Source: Mesorhizobium sp. L-8-3 (lineage in GTDB: Bacteria > Pseudomonadota > Alphaproteobacteria > Rhizobiales > Rhizobiaceae). From it: 64,000 bases of DNA. This document shows positions 1-8,524 of this stretch, piece by piece. Numbering within the stretch: the stretch's first letter is position 1; each line of letters starts with the position of its first letter. Position numbers and translations under genes: made by a program. The stretch covers positions 4,527,501 to 4,591,500 of the forward strand of contig NZ_AP023262.1 of the NCBI RefSeq assembly GCF_016756615.1. Reading direction: 5' to 3'. The notes beneath the pieces were generated by a model. That model was not told where the DNA came from, did not search any database, and saw nothing but the letters and a program-made list of their open reading frames with translations.

Positions 1-27
1 GGCCTGTTTCCGCGCGCCAGCGATTGA
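1..27 (+). CDS. 3' end of an upstream gene, probably livH-type permease (partial)
   Basis: Only nine codons are visible, reading GLFPRASD and a TGA stop. A Gly-Leu-Phe near the C-terminus just before a LivM gene is what LivH-type branched-chain permeases usually end with. The stop lies eight bases before the next start, consistent with one operon. The assignment rests mostly on position; the rest of the gene is outside the window. Confidence 0.45.
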   Translation, partial: GLFPRASD

Positions 28-35
28 GGCGGACC

Positions 36-1148
36 ATGGCTGAAACCCTCGCAGGACAGGCTCGACAGGTCACCGCCCCGGCGTCCCGCCGCTATCGCAT
101 CGCGACCCAGACCAGGGCCTCGCGCATTGCCGCAATTCTCGGCGCTGCCTTCCTGGCGTTCCTGTTCGCCGTACCCTTCCTGGCCGGGCGCGCGCTCATC
201 CAGGACCTGTTCTTCGTGCTGACCATGCTGTGCCTTGCCCAGTACTGGAACCTGCTCGCCGGTTTCGCCGGTCTCGTTTCGGTCGGCCAGCAGGCATTTG
301 TCGGCCTTGGCGCCTACCTGATGTTTGCCTTCGTCATCCTGCCCGGCCTCGACCCGGTCCTGTCCATCCTGCTCGCGGGCCTCGTTTCGGCTGTTGTCGC
401 CTTGCCGACCGCCTTCGTGGTATTCCGCCTGCGCGGACCCTATTTCGCGATCGGCACCTGGGTCGTGGCGGAAGTTTTCCGGCTGCTCGCCGCCCAGTAC
501 AAGGCGCTCGGAGGAGGGACCGGAACCTCGCTGCCGCGCAGCGCCACCAATGATTCCTTCCTGGTGGTGCATGTCGCCGACTGGCTGGACCTGCGCTCTG
601 CCGCCGCGCGCGACGTCGTCACCTATTGGCTGGCCCTGGTGCTGGCGGTCTTCACCGTCCTCCTGATCTACCGCGTGTTGCGGTCGCGCGCGGGACTGGC
701 GCTCGCTGCTATCCGCGACAGCGAGCCGGCCGCTTCCAGCGTCGGCGTCGACGCCATGCGCACCAAGCTCTGGGTCTATATGCTCTGTGCCTTCGGCACC
801 GGCATGACCGGCGCGCTGATCTACCTGCAGACGGCGCGCATCTCGCCCGACGCTGCCTTCTCCGTGCTCGACTGGACCGCGATGGTGATCTTCATCGTCG
901 TCATCGGCGGCATCGGCTCGATCGAGGGACCGATCGTCGGCGTGGTCGTCTTCTTCGTTCTGCAGGATCAGCTTGCCGGCTTCGGGCCCTGGTACCTGAT
1001 GCTGCTCGGCGCGCTCGCCATCGTCGTCATGATGTTCTTCCCCAAGGGCCTCTGGGGAACGCTGGCCGACAGATACGACCTTCACCTCTTTCCGGTTCGC
1101 CGCCGGTTCGAAATGCTCACCCGATCCGAAATCGCAGGAGGAAAATGA
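36..1148 (+). CDS. Branched-chain amino acid-type ABC transporter permease (LivM family)
   Basis: A 370-residue inner-membrane permease of the LivM/BPD-transp-2 family. After a basic N-terminus of about 30 residues it has a series of hydrophobic segments, the family sequence YWNLLAGFAGLVSVGQQAF near residues 70-90, and GGIGSIEGPIVG in the C-terminal third. I start it at the ATG at 36 rather than the in-frame TTG at 24, because the former lies just behind the stop of the preceding gene. The stop overlaps the next gene's start as ATGA, so the transporter is translationally coupled to a phenol-type hydroxylase. In such settings Liv-like systems often import aromatic acids rather than amino acids; the actual substrate is inference. 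Confidence 0.9.
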   Translation: MAETLAGQARQVTAPASRRYRIATQTRASRIAAILGAAFLAFLFAVPFLAGRALIQDLFFVLTMLCLAQYWNLLAGFAGLVSVGQQAFVGLGAYLMFAFVILPGLDPVLSILLAGLVSAVVALPTAFVVFRLRGPYFAIGTWVVAEVFRLLAAQYKALGGGTGTSLPRSATNDSFLVVHVADWLDLRSAAARDVVTYWLALVLAVFTVLLIYRVLRSRAGLALAAIRDSEPAASSVGVDAMRTKLWVYMLCAFGTGMTGALIYLQTARISPDAAFSVLDWTAMVIFIVVIGGIGSIEGPIVGVVVFFVLQDQLAGFGPWYLMLLGALAIVVMMFFPKGLWGTLADRYDLHLFPVRRRFEMLTRSEIAGGK

Positions 1149-2926
1149 TGATCGAAACCGATGTCCTCGTGGTCGGCTCCGGCCCGGCCGGCTCGACCAT
1201 GGCCGCGCTTCTGTCCACCTATGGCGTGTCCAACGTGCTGGTGACGAAATATCGCTGGCTGTCCGACACTCCGCGCGCGCACATAACCAACCAGCGCGCC
1301 CTGGAAGTGCTGCGGGACCTCGATCTCGAGCAGGATGCCAAGCTCTATGGCGCGCCGCAGGAACTGATGGGCGACAATGTGTTCTGCACCAGCCTTGCCG
1401 GCGAAGAACTCGGCCGCCTGCGCACCTGGGGCACCCATCCGATGAGTGCGGCACGGCACCAGCTGGCGAGCCCGACGCGGATGATGGACCTGCCGCAGAA
1501 TTTCCTGGAGCCGATCGTGTTCGGCGCCGCCTGCGCGCGCGGGACGCGGGCCAGGCTGTCCACCGAATATCTGTCGCACAGGCAGGACAGGACCGGGGTG
1601 ACCTCGCTCGTCCGCGACCGCGTGACCGGCGAGGAATATGAGATCCGCTCGAAATATCTGATCGGCGCCGACGGCGGCAATTCGCAGGTGGCCAAGGATG
1701 CCGGCCTAAGGATGAACGGCAAGATGGGCGTCGCCGGCTCGATGAACATCATCTTCAAGGGCGACCTGTCCCGTTACGTCGCTCACCGGCCGAGCGTGCT
1801 CTACTGGGTGATGCAGCCGGGCTCGAATGTCGGCGGTATCGGCATGGGCCTCGTGCGCATGGTGCGTCCGTGGGACGAATGGCTGATCGTCTGGGGCTAC
1901 GACATCAACCAGCCCGCGCCAGAGGTCGATGACGCCTTCGCCAAGAGCGTCGCCTATTCGCTGATCGGCGACGACACGATCCCGATCGAGATCAAGTCGG
2001 TCTCGACCTGGACGGTCAACCACATGCATGCGCTCGACTACTCCAAGGGCCGGGTGTTCTGCATGGGCGACGCCACCCACCGGCATCCGCCGTCCAACGG
2101 CCTTGGCTCCAACACCTCGATCCAGGATGCGTTCAACCTCGCCTGGAAGATGGCGATGGTGGTGAAGGGCGAGGCAGCACCCTCGCTGCTCGACAGCTAC
2201 CAGCAGGAGCGCGCGCCGATCGGCAAGCAGATCGTCGACCGCGCCAACAAGTCGATCGAGGAATTCGGGCCGATCTTCCAGGCCCTCGGCCTGCTCGACA
2301 CCAAGGATCCCGAACGGATGAAGGCCAATATGGAGGCGCGCAAGAAAAACAGCGCAGCCGGCGAGGAACAGCGCAGGAAGCTGCGCGAAGCGATCGCCCG
2401 CAAGGTCTATGAATTCGACTGTCACGGCGTCGAGATGAACCAGCGCTACGCTTCCGTCGCCGTCGTGCCGGACGGTTCGAAGGATCCCGGCTTCAAGGGC
2501 GACGCCGAGCTCTGTTACGAGCCCACGACCTTTCCCGGTGCGCGTCTGCCCCATGTCTGGCTGGAGAAGGGGACGCAGAAACTCTCCTCGCTCGATCTGT
2601 GCGGTCATGGCCGGTTCACGCTCATGACCGGAATCGGCGGTGAGGGCTGGGTCGAGGCGGCCAATCAGGTCGGGGCGGAGCTGAAACTCGATATCCGCGT
2701 CGTCGTCGTCGGACCGGGTCGGGAGATCGAGGATCCCTATGGAGACTGGGCGCGCGCCCGCGAGGTGAGCGACGCCGGCTGCCTGCTCGTGCGACCCGAC
2801 CACCACGTCGCCTGGCGTTCGAAGAAACGCGCCGCCGATCCGAAGGGCGAGCTCGCCCGGGTACTCGAAGCGCTGCTCGGAAGGGCGGCGAAAAACACTG
2901 GGAAAGCCGTCAAGGAAGCAGCCTGA
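1145..2926 (+). CDS. FAD-dependent phenol-type monooxygenase (TfdB / resorcinol hydroxylase-like)
   Basis: A 593-residue class A flavoprotein monooxygenase. The FAD-binding GSGPAG is at residues 11-16, the DG motif (IGADGGNS) near 172 and the GD motif in CMGDATHRHPPSNGLGSN near 305-320, followed by a thioredoxin-like C-terminal domain. Length and the GDATHRHPP region fit the TfdB (2,4-dichlorophenol 6-monooxygenase)/phenol hydroxylase group, about 590-600 residues. It would ortho-hydroxylate a phenol or resorcinol using NAD(P)H and O2. The start at 1145 overlaps livM by four bases and has AGGAGG just upstream. A hydroxyquinol-type ring-cleavage gene follows after 19 bp, so the pair probably makes and then opens a trihydroxybenzene or (chloro)catechol. 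The substrate is not determined by sequence. Confidence 0.85.
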   Translation: MMIETDVLVVGSGPAGSTMAALLSTYGVSNVLVTKYRWLSDTPRAHITNQRALEVLRDLDLEQDAKLYGAPQELMGDNVFCTSLAGEELGRLRTWGTHPMSAARHQLASPTRMMDLPQNFLEPIVFGAACARGTRARLSTEYLSHRQDRTGVTSLVRDRVTGEEYEIRSKYLIGADGGNSQVAKDAGLRMNGKMGVAGSMNIIFKGDLSRYVAHRPSVLYWVMQPGSNVGGIGMGLVRMVRPWDEWLIVWGYDINQPAPEVDDAFAKSVAYSLIGDDTIPIEIKSVSTWTVNHMHALDYSKGRVFCMGDATHRHPPSNGLGSNTSIQDAFNLAWKMAMVVKGEAAPSLLDSYQQERAPIGKQIVDRANKSIEEFGPIFQALGLLDTKDPERMKANMEARKKNSAAGEEQRRKLREAIARKVYEFDCHGVEMNQRYASVAVVPDGSKDPGFKGDAELCYEPTTFPGARLPHVWLEKGTQKLSSLDLCGHGRFTLMTGIGGEGWVEAANQVGAELKLDIRVVVVGPGREIEDPYGDWARAREVSDAGCLLVRPDHHVAWRSKKRAADPKGELARVLEALLGRAAKNTGKAVKEAA

Positions 2927-2945
2927 CTATCGGAAAGGAAAATCC

Positions 2946-3827
2946 ATGTCGGAAAAGACCGTCTATTTCTCCGAGGAGAGATCCGAAGAAGCCGTCATCG
3001 CCCGGATGGACCCGGACAAGGTCGATCCGCGCCTCTATAGGGTGATGACCTCGCTCATCAAGCATCTGCACGGCTTCATCAAGGAAGTGGAGCCGACCAA
3101 TGAGGAGTGGATGGCCGGGATCAGGTTCCTGACCGATACCGGCCATATGTGCACGGACTGGCGGCAGGAGTTCATCCTGCTCTCCGACACGCTCGGCGTC
3201 TCGATGCTGGTCGAGACGATCAACAACCGCAAGCCTTCCGGCGCCACCGAGACCACGGTCCTGGGGCCGTTCCATGTCGAGGGGGCGCCCTATCTCGAGA
3301 ACGGCGCGAATATCTGCCTCGACGGCAAGGGCGAGCCGATGGTTGTGACGGGGCGCGTTGCAGATACGGAGGGCAGGCCGATCGCCGGCGCCCTGCTCGA
3401 CCTCTGGCAGGCCAATGACGAGGGCTTCTACGACGTCCAGCAGAAAGGCATACAGCCGGACATGAACCTGCGGGGGATCTTCACGACGGATGCGGACGGG
3501 CGCTACTGGTTCCGTTCGGCGAAGCCGAAGTTCTATCCGATCCCGGACGACGGCCCGGTGGGCAAGATGCTCGCGGCCCTCGGGCGCCACCCCTATCGGC
3601 CGGCGCATATCCACTTCATCGTCGGCGCCAAGGGGTTCTCGCCGATCACGACCCACTATTTCGTGCCGGGGGATCCCTATCTGACCAGCGATGCGGTGTT
3701 CGGCGTGAAGGAGAGCCTGATCGTGGACTTCGTCCGCAACGACGACAGGGAAGCGATGACGAAGTACGGGTTCTCGCAGCCGTTCTGGCAGGCGCAATGC
3801 GACTTCGTTCTGTCGAGGGCCGCATAG
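2946..3827 (+). CDS. Intradiol dioxygenase, hydroxyquinol 1,2-dioxygenase type
   Basis: A 293-residue non-heme Fe(III) intradiol dioxygenase. It has the N-terminal dimerisation (linker) domain seen in catechol/hydroxyquinol dioxygenases. The iron ligands can be placed: Tyr in DEGFYD near 162, Tyr in PKFYPIP near 196, and the two His of YRPAHIHF near 220 and 222, the spacing known for hydroxyquinol 1,2-dioxygenases. The LLDLWQAN segment is also typical. It would open hydroxyquinol to maleylacetate; a catechol or chlorocatechol substrate is possible. No maleylacetate reductase is visible in the window, so the pathway must be finished elsewhere. Start is the ATG behind AAAGGAAAATCC. Confidence 0.88.
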   Translation: MSEKTVYFSEERSEEAVIARMDPDKVDPRLYRVMTSLIKHLHGFIKEVEPTNEEWMAGIRFLTDTGHMCTDWRQEFILLSDTLGVSMLVETINNRKPSGATETTVLGPFHVEGAPYLENGANICLDGKGEPMVVTGRVADTEGRPIAGALLDLWQANDEGFYDVQQKGIQPDMNLRGIFTTDADGRYWFRSAKPKFYPIPDDGPVGKMLAALGRHPYRPAHIHFIVGAKGFSPITTHYFVPGDPYLTSDAVFGVKESLIVDFVRNDDREAMTKYGFSQPFWQAQCDFVLSRAA

Positions 3828-3873
3828 GGCGCCATTGGCTTGTCCAGCCTGGCCTGGATAAGCAGGGCGTCGC

Positions 3874-4512
3874 TCAGGCGTTCGCCGCCCTGGGCTTGTT
3901 GGCGTTCGCCGCCCCGCCGCCGGCAAACATGGTGTCGACCGACGCCATGATGACCGCCACCACGTCGCGCAGCGCATTGATGTCCGAATTGGCCTTGGCC
4001 AGCGCGGACAAGCCGTGGGTCGAGGCGACGAGGAAGCGGCCGATGGCGCGGACGTCGGCACGGGAATCGATCGCTCCCTCGACCTGCGCCTGGCGCAGCA
4101 TGCGATAGAACGTGTCCTCGGCGCGTGTGATGGAAGCCGCGATGCGACGGCCCATGCGCGTGGTGCCCCGGTCGCCCTCGACCGCCACATTGGTGACCAG
4201 GCAGCCGAGCGGCAAATCGGGGTCGCCGAAGGCGATCATCAGTTCCTCGAAATAGCGTTCGATCGCCTGGCGGACGGGCAGGCCGGCATTCAAGGCGTTG
4301 CGCAGCTTGATGGAATAGGTCGCGTCGTAATGGTCGATTGCGGCCATGAACAGGTCTTCCTTTGCGCCGAAGGCGGCATAGATCGACGTGCGGCCGATGC
4401 CCATCGCGGCCTCGAGGTCGCTGATCGACGTGCCGCCGAAGCCGCGCTCCCAGAACAGCCGCGTCGCGCGATCGAGCACCTTTTCCCGGTCGAATTCCTT
4501 CGGGCGCGCCAT
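3874..4512 (-). CDS. TetR/AcrR family transcriptional regulator
   Basis: A 212-residue TetR-type repressor. The N-terminal helix-turn-helix (ATRLFWERGFGGTSISDLEAAMGIGRTSIYAAFGAKEDLF, about residues 16-55) is typical, and the C-terminal ligand domain has the LGCLVTN core of the TetR_C_16/YcdC-like groups. It is transcribed divergently from the ring-cleaving dioxygenase at 4941, and the two share a 428-bp region holding two similar CGATCG-centred sites. It is a reasonable candidate for controlling the hydroquinone/phenol genes on either side; the effector is unknown. It converges with the intradiol dioxygenase gene (47-bp gap). Confidence 0.85.
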   Translation of the reverse strand: MARPKEFDREKVLDRATRLFWERGFGGTSISDLEAAMGIGRTSIYAAFGAKEDLFMAAIDHYDATYSIKLRNALNAGLPVRQAIERYFEELMIAFGDPDLPLGCLVTNVAVEGDRGTTRMGRRIAASITRAEDTFYRMLRQAQVEGAIDSRADVRAIGRFLVASTHGLSALAKANSDINALRDVVAVIMASVDTMFAGGGAANANKPRAANA

Positions 4513-4580
4513 TGTGCCGGCTCCAGATCCGTTCGACTGCTGTCATAGCCCCTTGGCGGAGTCCGTTCAAGCAGATGTTT

Positions 4581-4596
4581 TGTATCGATCGGTGCT
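4581..4596. promoter_or_regulatory. Candidate TetR operator, tetR-proximal
   Basis: TGTATCGATCGGTGCT: a CGATCG core with partly symmetric flanks (10 of 14 positions match in GTATCGATCGGTGC). It lies about 70 bp upstream of the tetR start. A similar site, also beginning TGTA.CGATCG, is upstream of the divergent gene. CGATCG is common in this genome, so the call depends on the paired placement. Confidence 0.35.
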
Positions 4597-4852
4597 TAAT
4601 TGGAGGCCGCGCCGACGGATATCTGACGGACTTTCCAGACAGGAAGGACGGGCTGGAGGCGGCCAGTTCTGACGCGATGATTCCAAATTCGGTAATAAGC
4701 TATTGTTTTGGAGGGAGAATGCAAAGAGCTTCGTTTGCCTCCGGTCGATGCTCTGCCTTTCTTCGGCGCTCGGTATCCGACTTTCGTCCTGCTGCGTTGC
4801 ACAATCGAATCTCGCCTCGAAGGGCTTGCGGGACGCGGTCATGGTTCGATAA

Positions 4853-4868
4853 TGTACCGATCGTATCA
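4853..4868. promoter_or_regulatory. Candidate TetR operator, dioxygenase-proximal
   Basis: TGTACCGATCGTATCA, about 75 bp upstream of the dioxygenase start. Its left half matches the site at 4581, while its right half is less symmetric. Proposed operator for the divergent TetR regulator. Confidence 0.33.
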
Positions 4869-4940
4869 GAATTTTCGGGCGGCGACGGGAGCGCTGATCA
4901 CTCTGGTCGTCGCGGCCGCGTTTTTCACGGGAGGATTGTC

Positions 4941-5912
4941 ATGGCAGCACGGGTAAACGGTTTGCATCACGTCACCAGCGGCGTCTGGGGCGCGCAGGAG
5001 GACATCGACTTCTTCACCCAGGTCGTCGGTCAGCGGATGATCAAGCAGACGATCCTGTTCGACGGCACCGTCTCCTTCTACCATCTCTATTACGCCAATG
5101 CCGATGCCGAGATCGGATCGGTCTCGACCACCTTTCCATTCTCGCGCATGGGGATAAGCGGACGCCGGGGCTCGGGCCAGATCAACACGACGGGCTATTC
5201 CGTCCCGCACGGCTCGATCCCGTTCTGGAAGGATCATCTCAAGCGCCACAACACCGAGATCGTCGGGGAAGGCGAGCGGTTCGGGCAGAAGACCCTGCAT
5301 TTCCGGCATCCCGCCGGCCTCGATTTCGAGATGATCGAGGATAAGGACGACAAGACGAAGGGCTGGACGACCAAGGACATCAAGGCCGACGCGGCCGTGC
5401 GCGGCTTCCATTCGGTGGCCATGTCGGTGCGCGACATCGAGGAACAGGACCGGTTCCTGACCGAAGGCCTGGGGCTCGAGAAAGTCGGCATCGACGGCAA
5501 TTATCACCGCTATCGGATCAATGAGGGCGGTGCCCAGAAGACGGTCGATCTGGTCCATGTGCCCGACCAGAAGCAGGGCTCCTGGCAGTTTGCGCCCGGC
5601 ATCGTCCACCATGTCGCCTTCGCCGTGCCGACGGAAAAGGAGCAGATGGAGGTGAAGCTCCATCTCGAAGGGCTCGGCTACACCGACGTGTCGGAGATCA
5701 AGGACCGCAACTACTTCCACTCGATCTACTGCCGCTCGCCGGGCGGCATATTGTGCGAAGTGGCCACCTGCGACATCGGCTTCGCCATCGACGAGCCGAA
5801 GGAACATCTCGGCGAGAAGCTGCTGCTGCCGCCCTGGTTCGAGCCGCGGCGCGCCGAGATCGAAGCGCAACTCGAAACGATCAAGGTGCCGCAAGGCGCG
5901 ATGGCCCAGTAG
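4941..5912 (+). CDS. Glyoxalase-fold ring-cleaving dioxygenase (PcpA/MhqO-like)
   Basis: A 323-residue vicinal-oxygen-chelate protein with two tandem glyoxalase-type halves. Likely Fe(II) ligands are a His in GLHHVT (residue 9 or 10), a His in GIVHHVAFAV near 222, and Glu in ILCEVAT near 272. This arrangement matches the PcpA/LinE/MhqO group, which opens hydroquinones rather than catechols. The C-terminal LLLPPWFEPRR.EIE is typical of the group. It is followed by an MhqD-like hydrolase, as in the Bacillus mhqNOD quinone-response operon. Expected role: extradiol cleavage of a hydroquinone or methyl/chloro-hydroquinone. Start chosen at the ATG preceded by GGGAGGATTGTC. Confidence 0.85.
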   Translation: MAARVNGLHHVTSGVWGAQEDIDFFTQVVGQRMIKQTILFDGTVSFYHLYYANADAEIGSVSTTFPFSRMGISGRRGSGQINTTGYSVPHGSIPFWKDHLKRHNTEIVGEGERFGQKTLHFRHPAGLDFEMIEDKDDKTKGWTTKDIKADAAVRGFHSVAMSVRDIEEQDRFLTEGLGLEKVGIDGNYHRYRINEGGAQKTVDLVHVPDQKQGSWQFAPGIVHHVAFAVPTEKEQMEVKLHLEGLGYTDVSEIKDRNYFHSIYCRSPGGILCEVATCDIGFAIDEPKEHLGEKLLLPPWFEPRRAEIEAQLETIKVPQGAMAQ

Positions 5913-5979
5913 CCAGGGTGGCCTTCGACGGCCGTGCGTCCGTCCGGACGCGCGGCGCGGGTCGCCGGGAGACCAGCCG

Positions 5980-6621
5980 ATGGTTCCTGTTCTCGAAACG
6001 GGCGCGACCGTGTCCGAGGCGCGCCTCGCGGCAGTGATGATCCATGGGCGCGGCCGAACGCCTGAGGAAATGGCCAATCTTGGAGAAGCTCTGGCCATCG
6101 ATGGTGTTCGCTACTACTGCCCCGAGGCGCCGGCAGGCAGCTGGTATCCCCGCCGTTTCCTGGAGCCGCTGGAGGACAACCAGCCTGACCTCGGCAGGGC
6201 GCTCTCTGCAATCGATGCGCTGATCGAGAGGCTGGGCACGACGGGCTTCCCGGTCGAACGCGTCGTGCTGTGCGGTTTCTCGCAAGGCGCCTGCCTTGCC
6301 GCCCAGACGCTGATGCTGCGCCCGGCGCCCTATGCGGCCGGGCTGTTCTTCACCGGCGGCCTGATCGGGCCGCCCGGTACGACGTGGCGTTCGCCGGAGC
6401 GGATTCCCGGTGTGCCGGTGCTGCTCACCGGAAGCGAGAATGATGACTGGGTGCCCGCCTGGCGCGTGCGGGAGACGGCGGCAGTCCTTTCGGGTTTCGG
6501 GGCGACGGTCGACACGGTGATCTATGAGGACCGTGCCCATGTCGTCAGCGACGATGAGATCCGCCGCGCCCGCCATCTGCTTCGTTCCTGCCTCGAGCGG
6601 CCGGGACCTATCGACAGATAG
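5980..6621 (+). CDS. Alpha/beta hydrolase, phospholipase/carboxylesterase type (MhqD-like)
   Basis: A 213-residue cytosolic serine hydrolase. The oxyanion region MIHGRGRTPEEM is near residue 20, the nucleophile elbow GFSQGA has Ser near 101, the Asp is in ENDDWVPA near 155 and the His is in DRAHVVSDDE near 186, so the catalytic triad is complete. The size fits the YpfH/MhqD/YodD branch. It lies 67 bp behind the PcpA-like dioxygenase on the same strand and probably acts on its ring-cleavage product or on a related ester; that role is inferred from context. Confidence 0.82.
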   Translation: MVPVLETGATVSEARLAAVMIHGRGRTPEEMANLGEALAIDGVRYYCPEAPAGSWYPRRFLEPLEDNQPDLGRALSAIDALIERLGTTGFPVERVVLCGFSQGACLAAQTLMLRPAPYAAGLFFTGGLIGPPGTTWRSPERIPGVPVLLTGSENDDWVPAWRVRETAAVLSGFGATVDTVIYEDRAHVVSDDEIRRARHLLRSCLERPGPIDR

Positions 6622-6705
6622 CGTGTCGTGGCCGACGCCTTCCGCTTCGATGCCGGACTATCTATTCTCGATGCGCGACGCAGGGGACGGCACGATCGGA
6701 AGGAC

Positions 6706-7512
6706 ATGGCGAACGGCTTCAGGATGATCCGCAGCGGGATGCGCGGGGTCGAGGCCATCGTCGCGGAGACGCGCCACAGCTTTCCCAGGCATTCGCATCA
6801 GCACTATGGCATCGGCGTCATCCATCGCGGCGCCCAGCGATCCTTCAGCGGCAGGGGCATGGTCGAGGCCGGGCCCGGTGACACGATCACGGTCAACCCG
6901 GGCGAGGTGCATGACGGCATGCCGATCGGAGACGATGGCCGGGCCTGGAGCATGCTCTATTTCGAGCCGGCCATGATCCAGGGCGCGGCGGACGATATCG
7001 CCGACGGCGCTCATGGCACCCGGGAGTTTCATCATCCCGCGATTACGAGCCGGATGACGGCCAACATTTTCCTGCGTCTCTTCGCAGCGGCGACGGGTCC
7101 TGACGATGGAGCATCGCAGATCCGCTGCGACGAGTTGCTGCTTTCTTTACTGGCGGGGCTCATCGGGGAGGAAATGAGTGAGCCAGCGCGGGCGGTGCCG
7201 ATGGCGATCCGCCGGGCGCGTGCGCTCATCGACGATGCACCGACGATGCCGGTCACTCTTGCCGATCTCGCGAGGGAAAGCGGTCTCAGCCGGTTCCAGG
7301 TCCTGCGCGGTTTCGCGCGGGCTACGGGCCGCACGCCGCATGCATATATTATGCAGCGGCGCATCGATCTCGCCCGACGCCTGATCGCGGGCGGCATGCC
7401 GCTCGCCGAGGCCGCCGCAGCCGGCGGCTTTGCCGACCAGAGCCACATGACACGGCTGTTCGTGCGCAGCTTCGGCATTTCTCCGGGGGTCTACGCCGAC
7501 GCGGTGACCTGA
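6706..7512 (+). CDS. AraC family transcriptional regulator with cupin sensor
   Basis: A 268-residue regulator. The N-terminal half is an AraC-type cupin effector domain (RHSHQHYGIGVIHRGAQRS, PGDTITVNPGEVHDG, about residues 15-75). The C-terminal 100 residues carry the two helix-turn-helix motifs (LADLARESGLSRFQVLRGFARATGRTPHAYIMQRRI and AAAAGGFADQSHMTRLFVRSFG). It is placed immediately before an EamA transporter gene on the same strand, the usual position of AraC regulators that control a DMT exporter. I prefer the ATG at 6706 (GGAAGGAC upstream); a GTG at 6628 is in frame but adds no conserved sequence. Confidence 0.87.
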   Translation: MANGFRMIRSGMRGVEAIVAETRHSFPRHSHQHYGIGVIHRGAQRSFSGRGMVEAGPGDTITVNPGEVHDGMPIGDDGRAWSMLYFEPAMIQGAADDIADGAHGTREFHHPAITSRMTANIFLRLFAAATGPDDGASQIRCDELLLSLLAGLIGEEMSEPARAVPMAIRRARALIDDAPTMPVTLADLARESGLSRFQVLRGFARATGRTPHAYIMQRRIDLARRLIAGGMPLAEAAAAGGFADQSHMTRLFVRSFGISPGVYADAVT

Positions 7513-7596
7513 CACGGCTCGCCTGCAATTCCGTTCAAGACGCCGCCCGGTCCGCCGGGCTCTTGTTTCGCCTCCGACAACAGCAGGCGGCGATTC

Positions 7597-8520
7597 ATGC
7601 GGAAGCAGGTCGAGGGTTATCTCTATCTTTCGCTGGCGATGGTGCTGGTCGGCAGCACCGTCGTCGCGAGCAAGGTGATCGCGTCAGGTTTGCCGCCTTT
7701 CACGGCCACCGCATTGCGTTTCGCCATCGCCCTGCCGTTCTTCCTGGTCCTGATGCGACTCACCGCGTCACGGTGGCCGAAGCTCGCACGGCGCGATTGG
7801 GGGCTTCTTTTCCTGCAGGCTGCGGCCGGAAGCGTCGGTTATACCACCTTGCTGATTTCGGGGCTCCGCTGCACCTCCGCGGCGCATGCCGGCGTCATCA
7901 TCGGCACGCTGCCCATCGTGTCCGCCGCCATCGCCATCCTCGTGCTTGGCGAGCGTCCCCGACGCTCCCTGCTGCTGGGGATCGGACTGGCGGCCGCCGG
8001 TGTGCTCGCCATCACGGTCCGAAGCGGAGAGGGCGGCGATTGGTTCGGCAACGTCCTGATCCTGGCGGCGGTAGTATGCGAGGGCCTCTTCATCCTGCTC
8101 AACAAGCGGCTGCGCACCGATATCTCGCCGCTTGTCCTGTCATCCATCATGACGATGATTGGACTGGCGACGGCGGCTGTCGCCGCCTGTCTGGAGGTGC
8201 CCTGGGCGATCACCATGACCACCGGGGCTGTGTGGGCGGTCATCTATTACGCGCTGGTTCCGACCGTCGGCGGCTTTCTTTTCTGGTATGCCGGAGCTGC
8301 TCGGGTGAGCGGCGCCGAGGCCTCGCTGTTCACCGCGCTGGCGCCGGTTTCGGCGCTGTTTCTCGCGGCGCTCCTGTTGAGCGAGCCCGTGGGGCCGGTG
8401 GAAATGTTCGGTGTCGGTTGCGTGCTCGCCGCAGTTCTTGCGACCGGACTTTCCGGTTTCTTCCAGGCCCGGCGACGGATGAGGGCTACGCGGCCCGATA
8501 TGTCGTCACAGACGAGGTAG
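7597..8520 (+). CDS. EamA/DMT family transporter
   Basis: A 307-residue inner-membrane protein with about ten hydrophobic helices arranged as two EamA repeats (residues about 8-137 and 149-290). Family motifs include the KRLR loop after helix 5-6 and the PVSALFLAALLLSEPVG stretch. DMT exporters move metabolites such as amino acids out of the cell; the substrate is unknown. It lies 84 bp after the AraC gene, and four bases before the start of the broken B3/4-domain gene. This transporter-B3/4 pairing is familiar in related bacteria and supports the view that the B3/4 reading frame was once intact. Confidence 0.85.
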   Translation: MRKQVEGYLYLSLAMVLVGSTVVASKVIASGLPPFTATALRFAIALPFFLVLMRLTASRWPKLARRDWGLLFLQAAAGSVGYTTLLISGLRCTSAAHAGVIIGTLPIVSAAIAILVLGERPRRSLLLGIGLAAAGVLAITVRSGEGGDWFGNVLILAAVVCEGLFILLNKRLRTDISPLVLSSIMTMIGLATAAVAACLEVPWAITMTTGAVWAVIYYALVPTVGGFLFWYAGAARVSGAEASLFTALAPVSALFLAALLLSEPVGPVEMFGVGCVLAAVLATGLSGFFQARRRMRATRPDMSSQTR

Positions 8521-8524
8521 GATC

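Larger units (their letters stand above)
4513..4940. other. Divergent intergenic region (428 bp)
   Basis: I see no credible gene here. The frame of the downstream dioxygenase is open far upstream, but that part has no family match and the first ATG with a good ribosome-binding site (GGGAGGATTGTC) is 4941. The base composition is less GC-rich than the flanking genes, as expected for a promoter region. Two similar sites (4581-4596 and 4853-4868) are listed separately. Confidence 0.6.

Noticed and set aside
4512-4940. N-terminal extension of the PcpA-like dioxygenase by 143 codons
   Set aside because: The frame is open, but the extension has no similarity to the family, crosses the likely operators, and a good ribosome-binding site exists at 4941.
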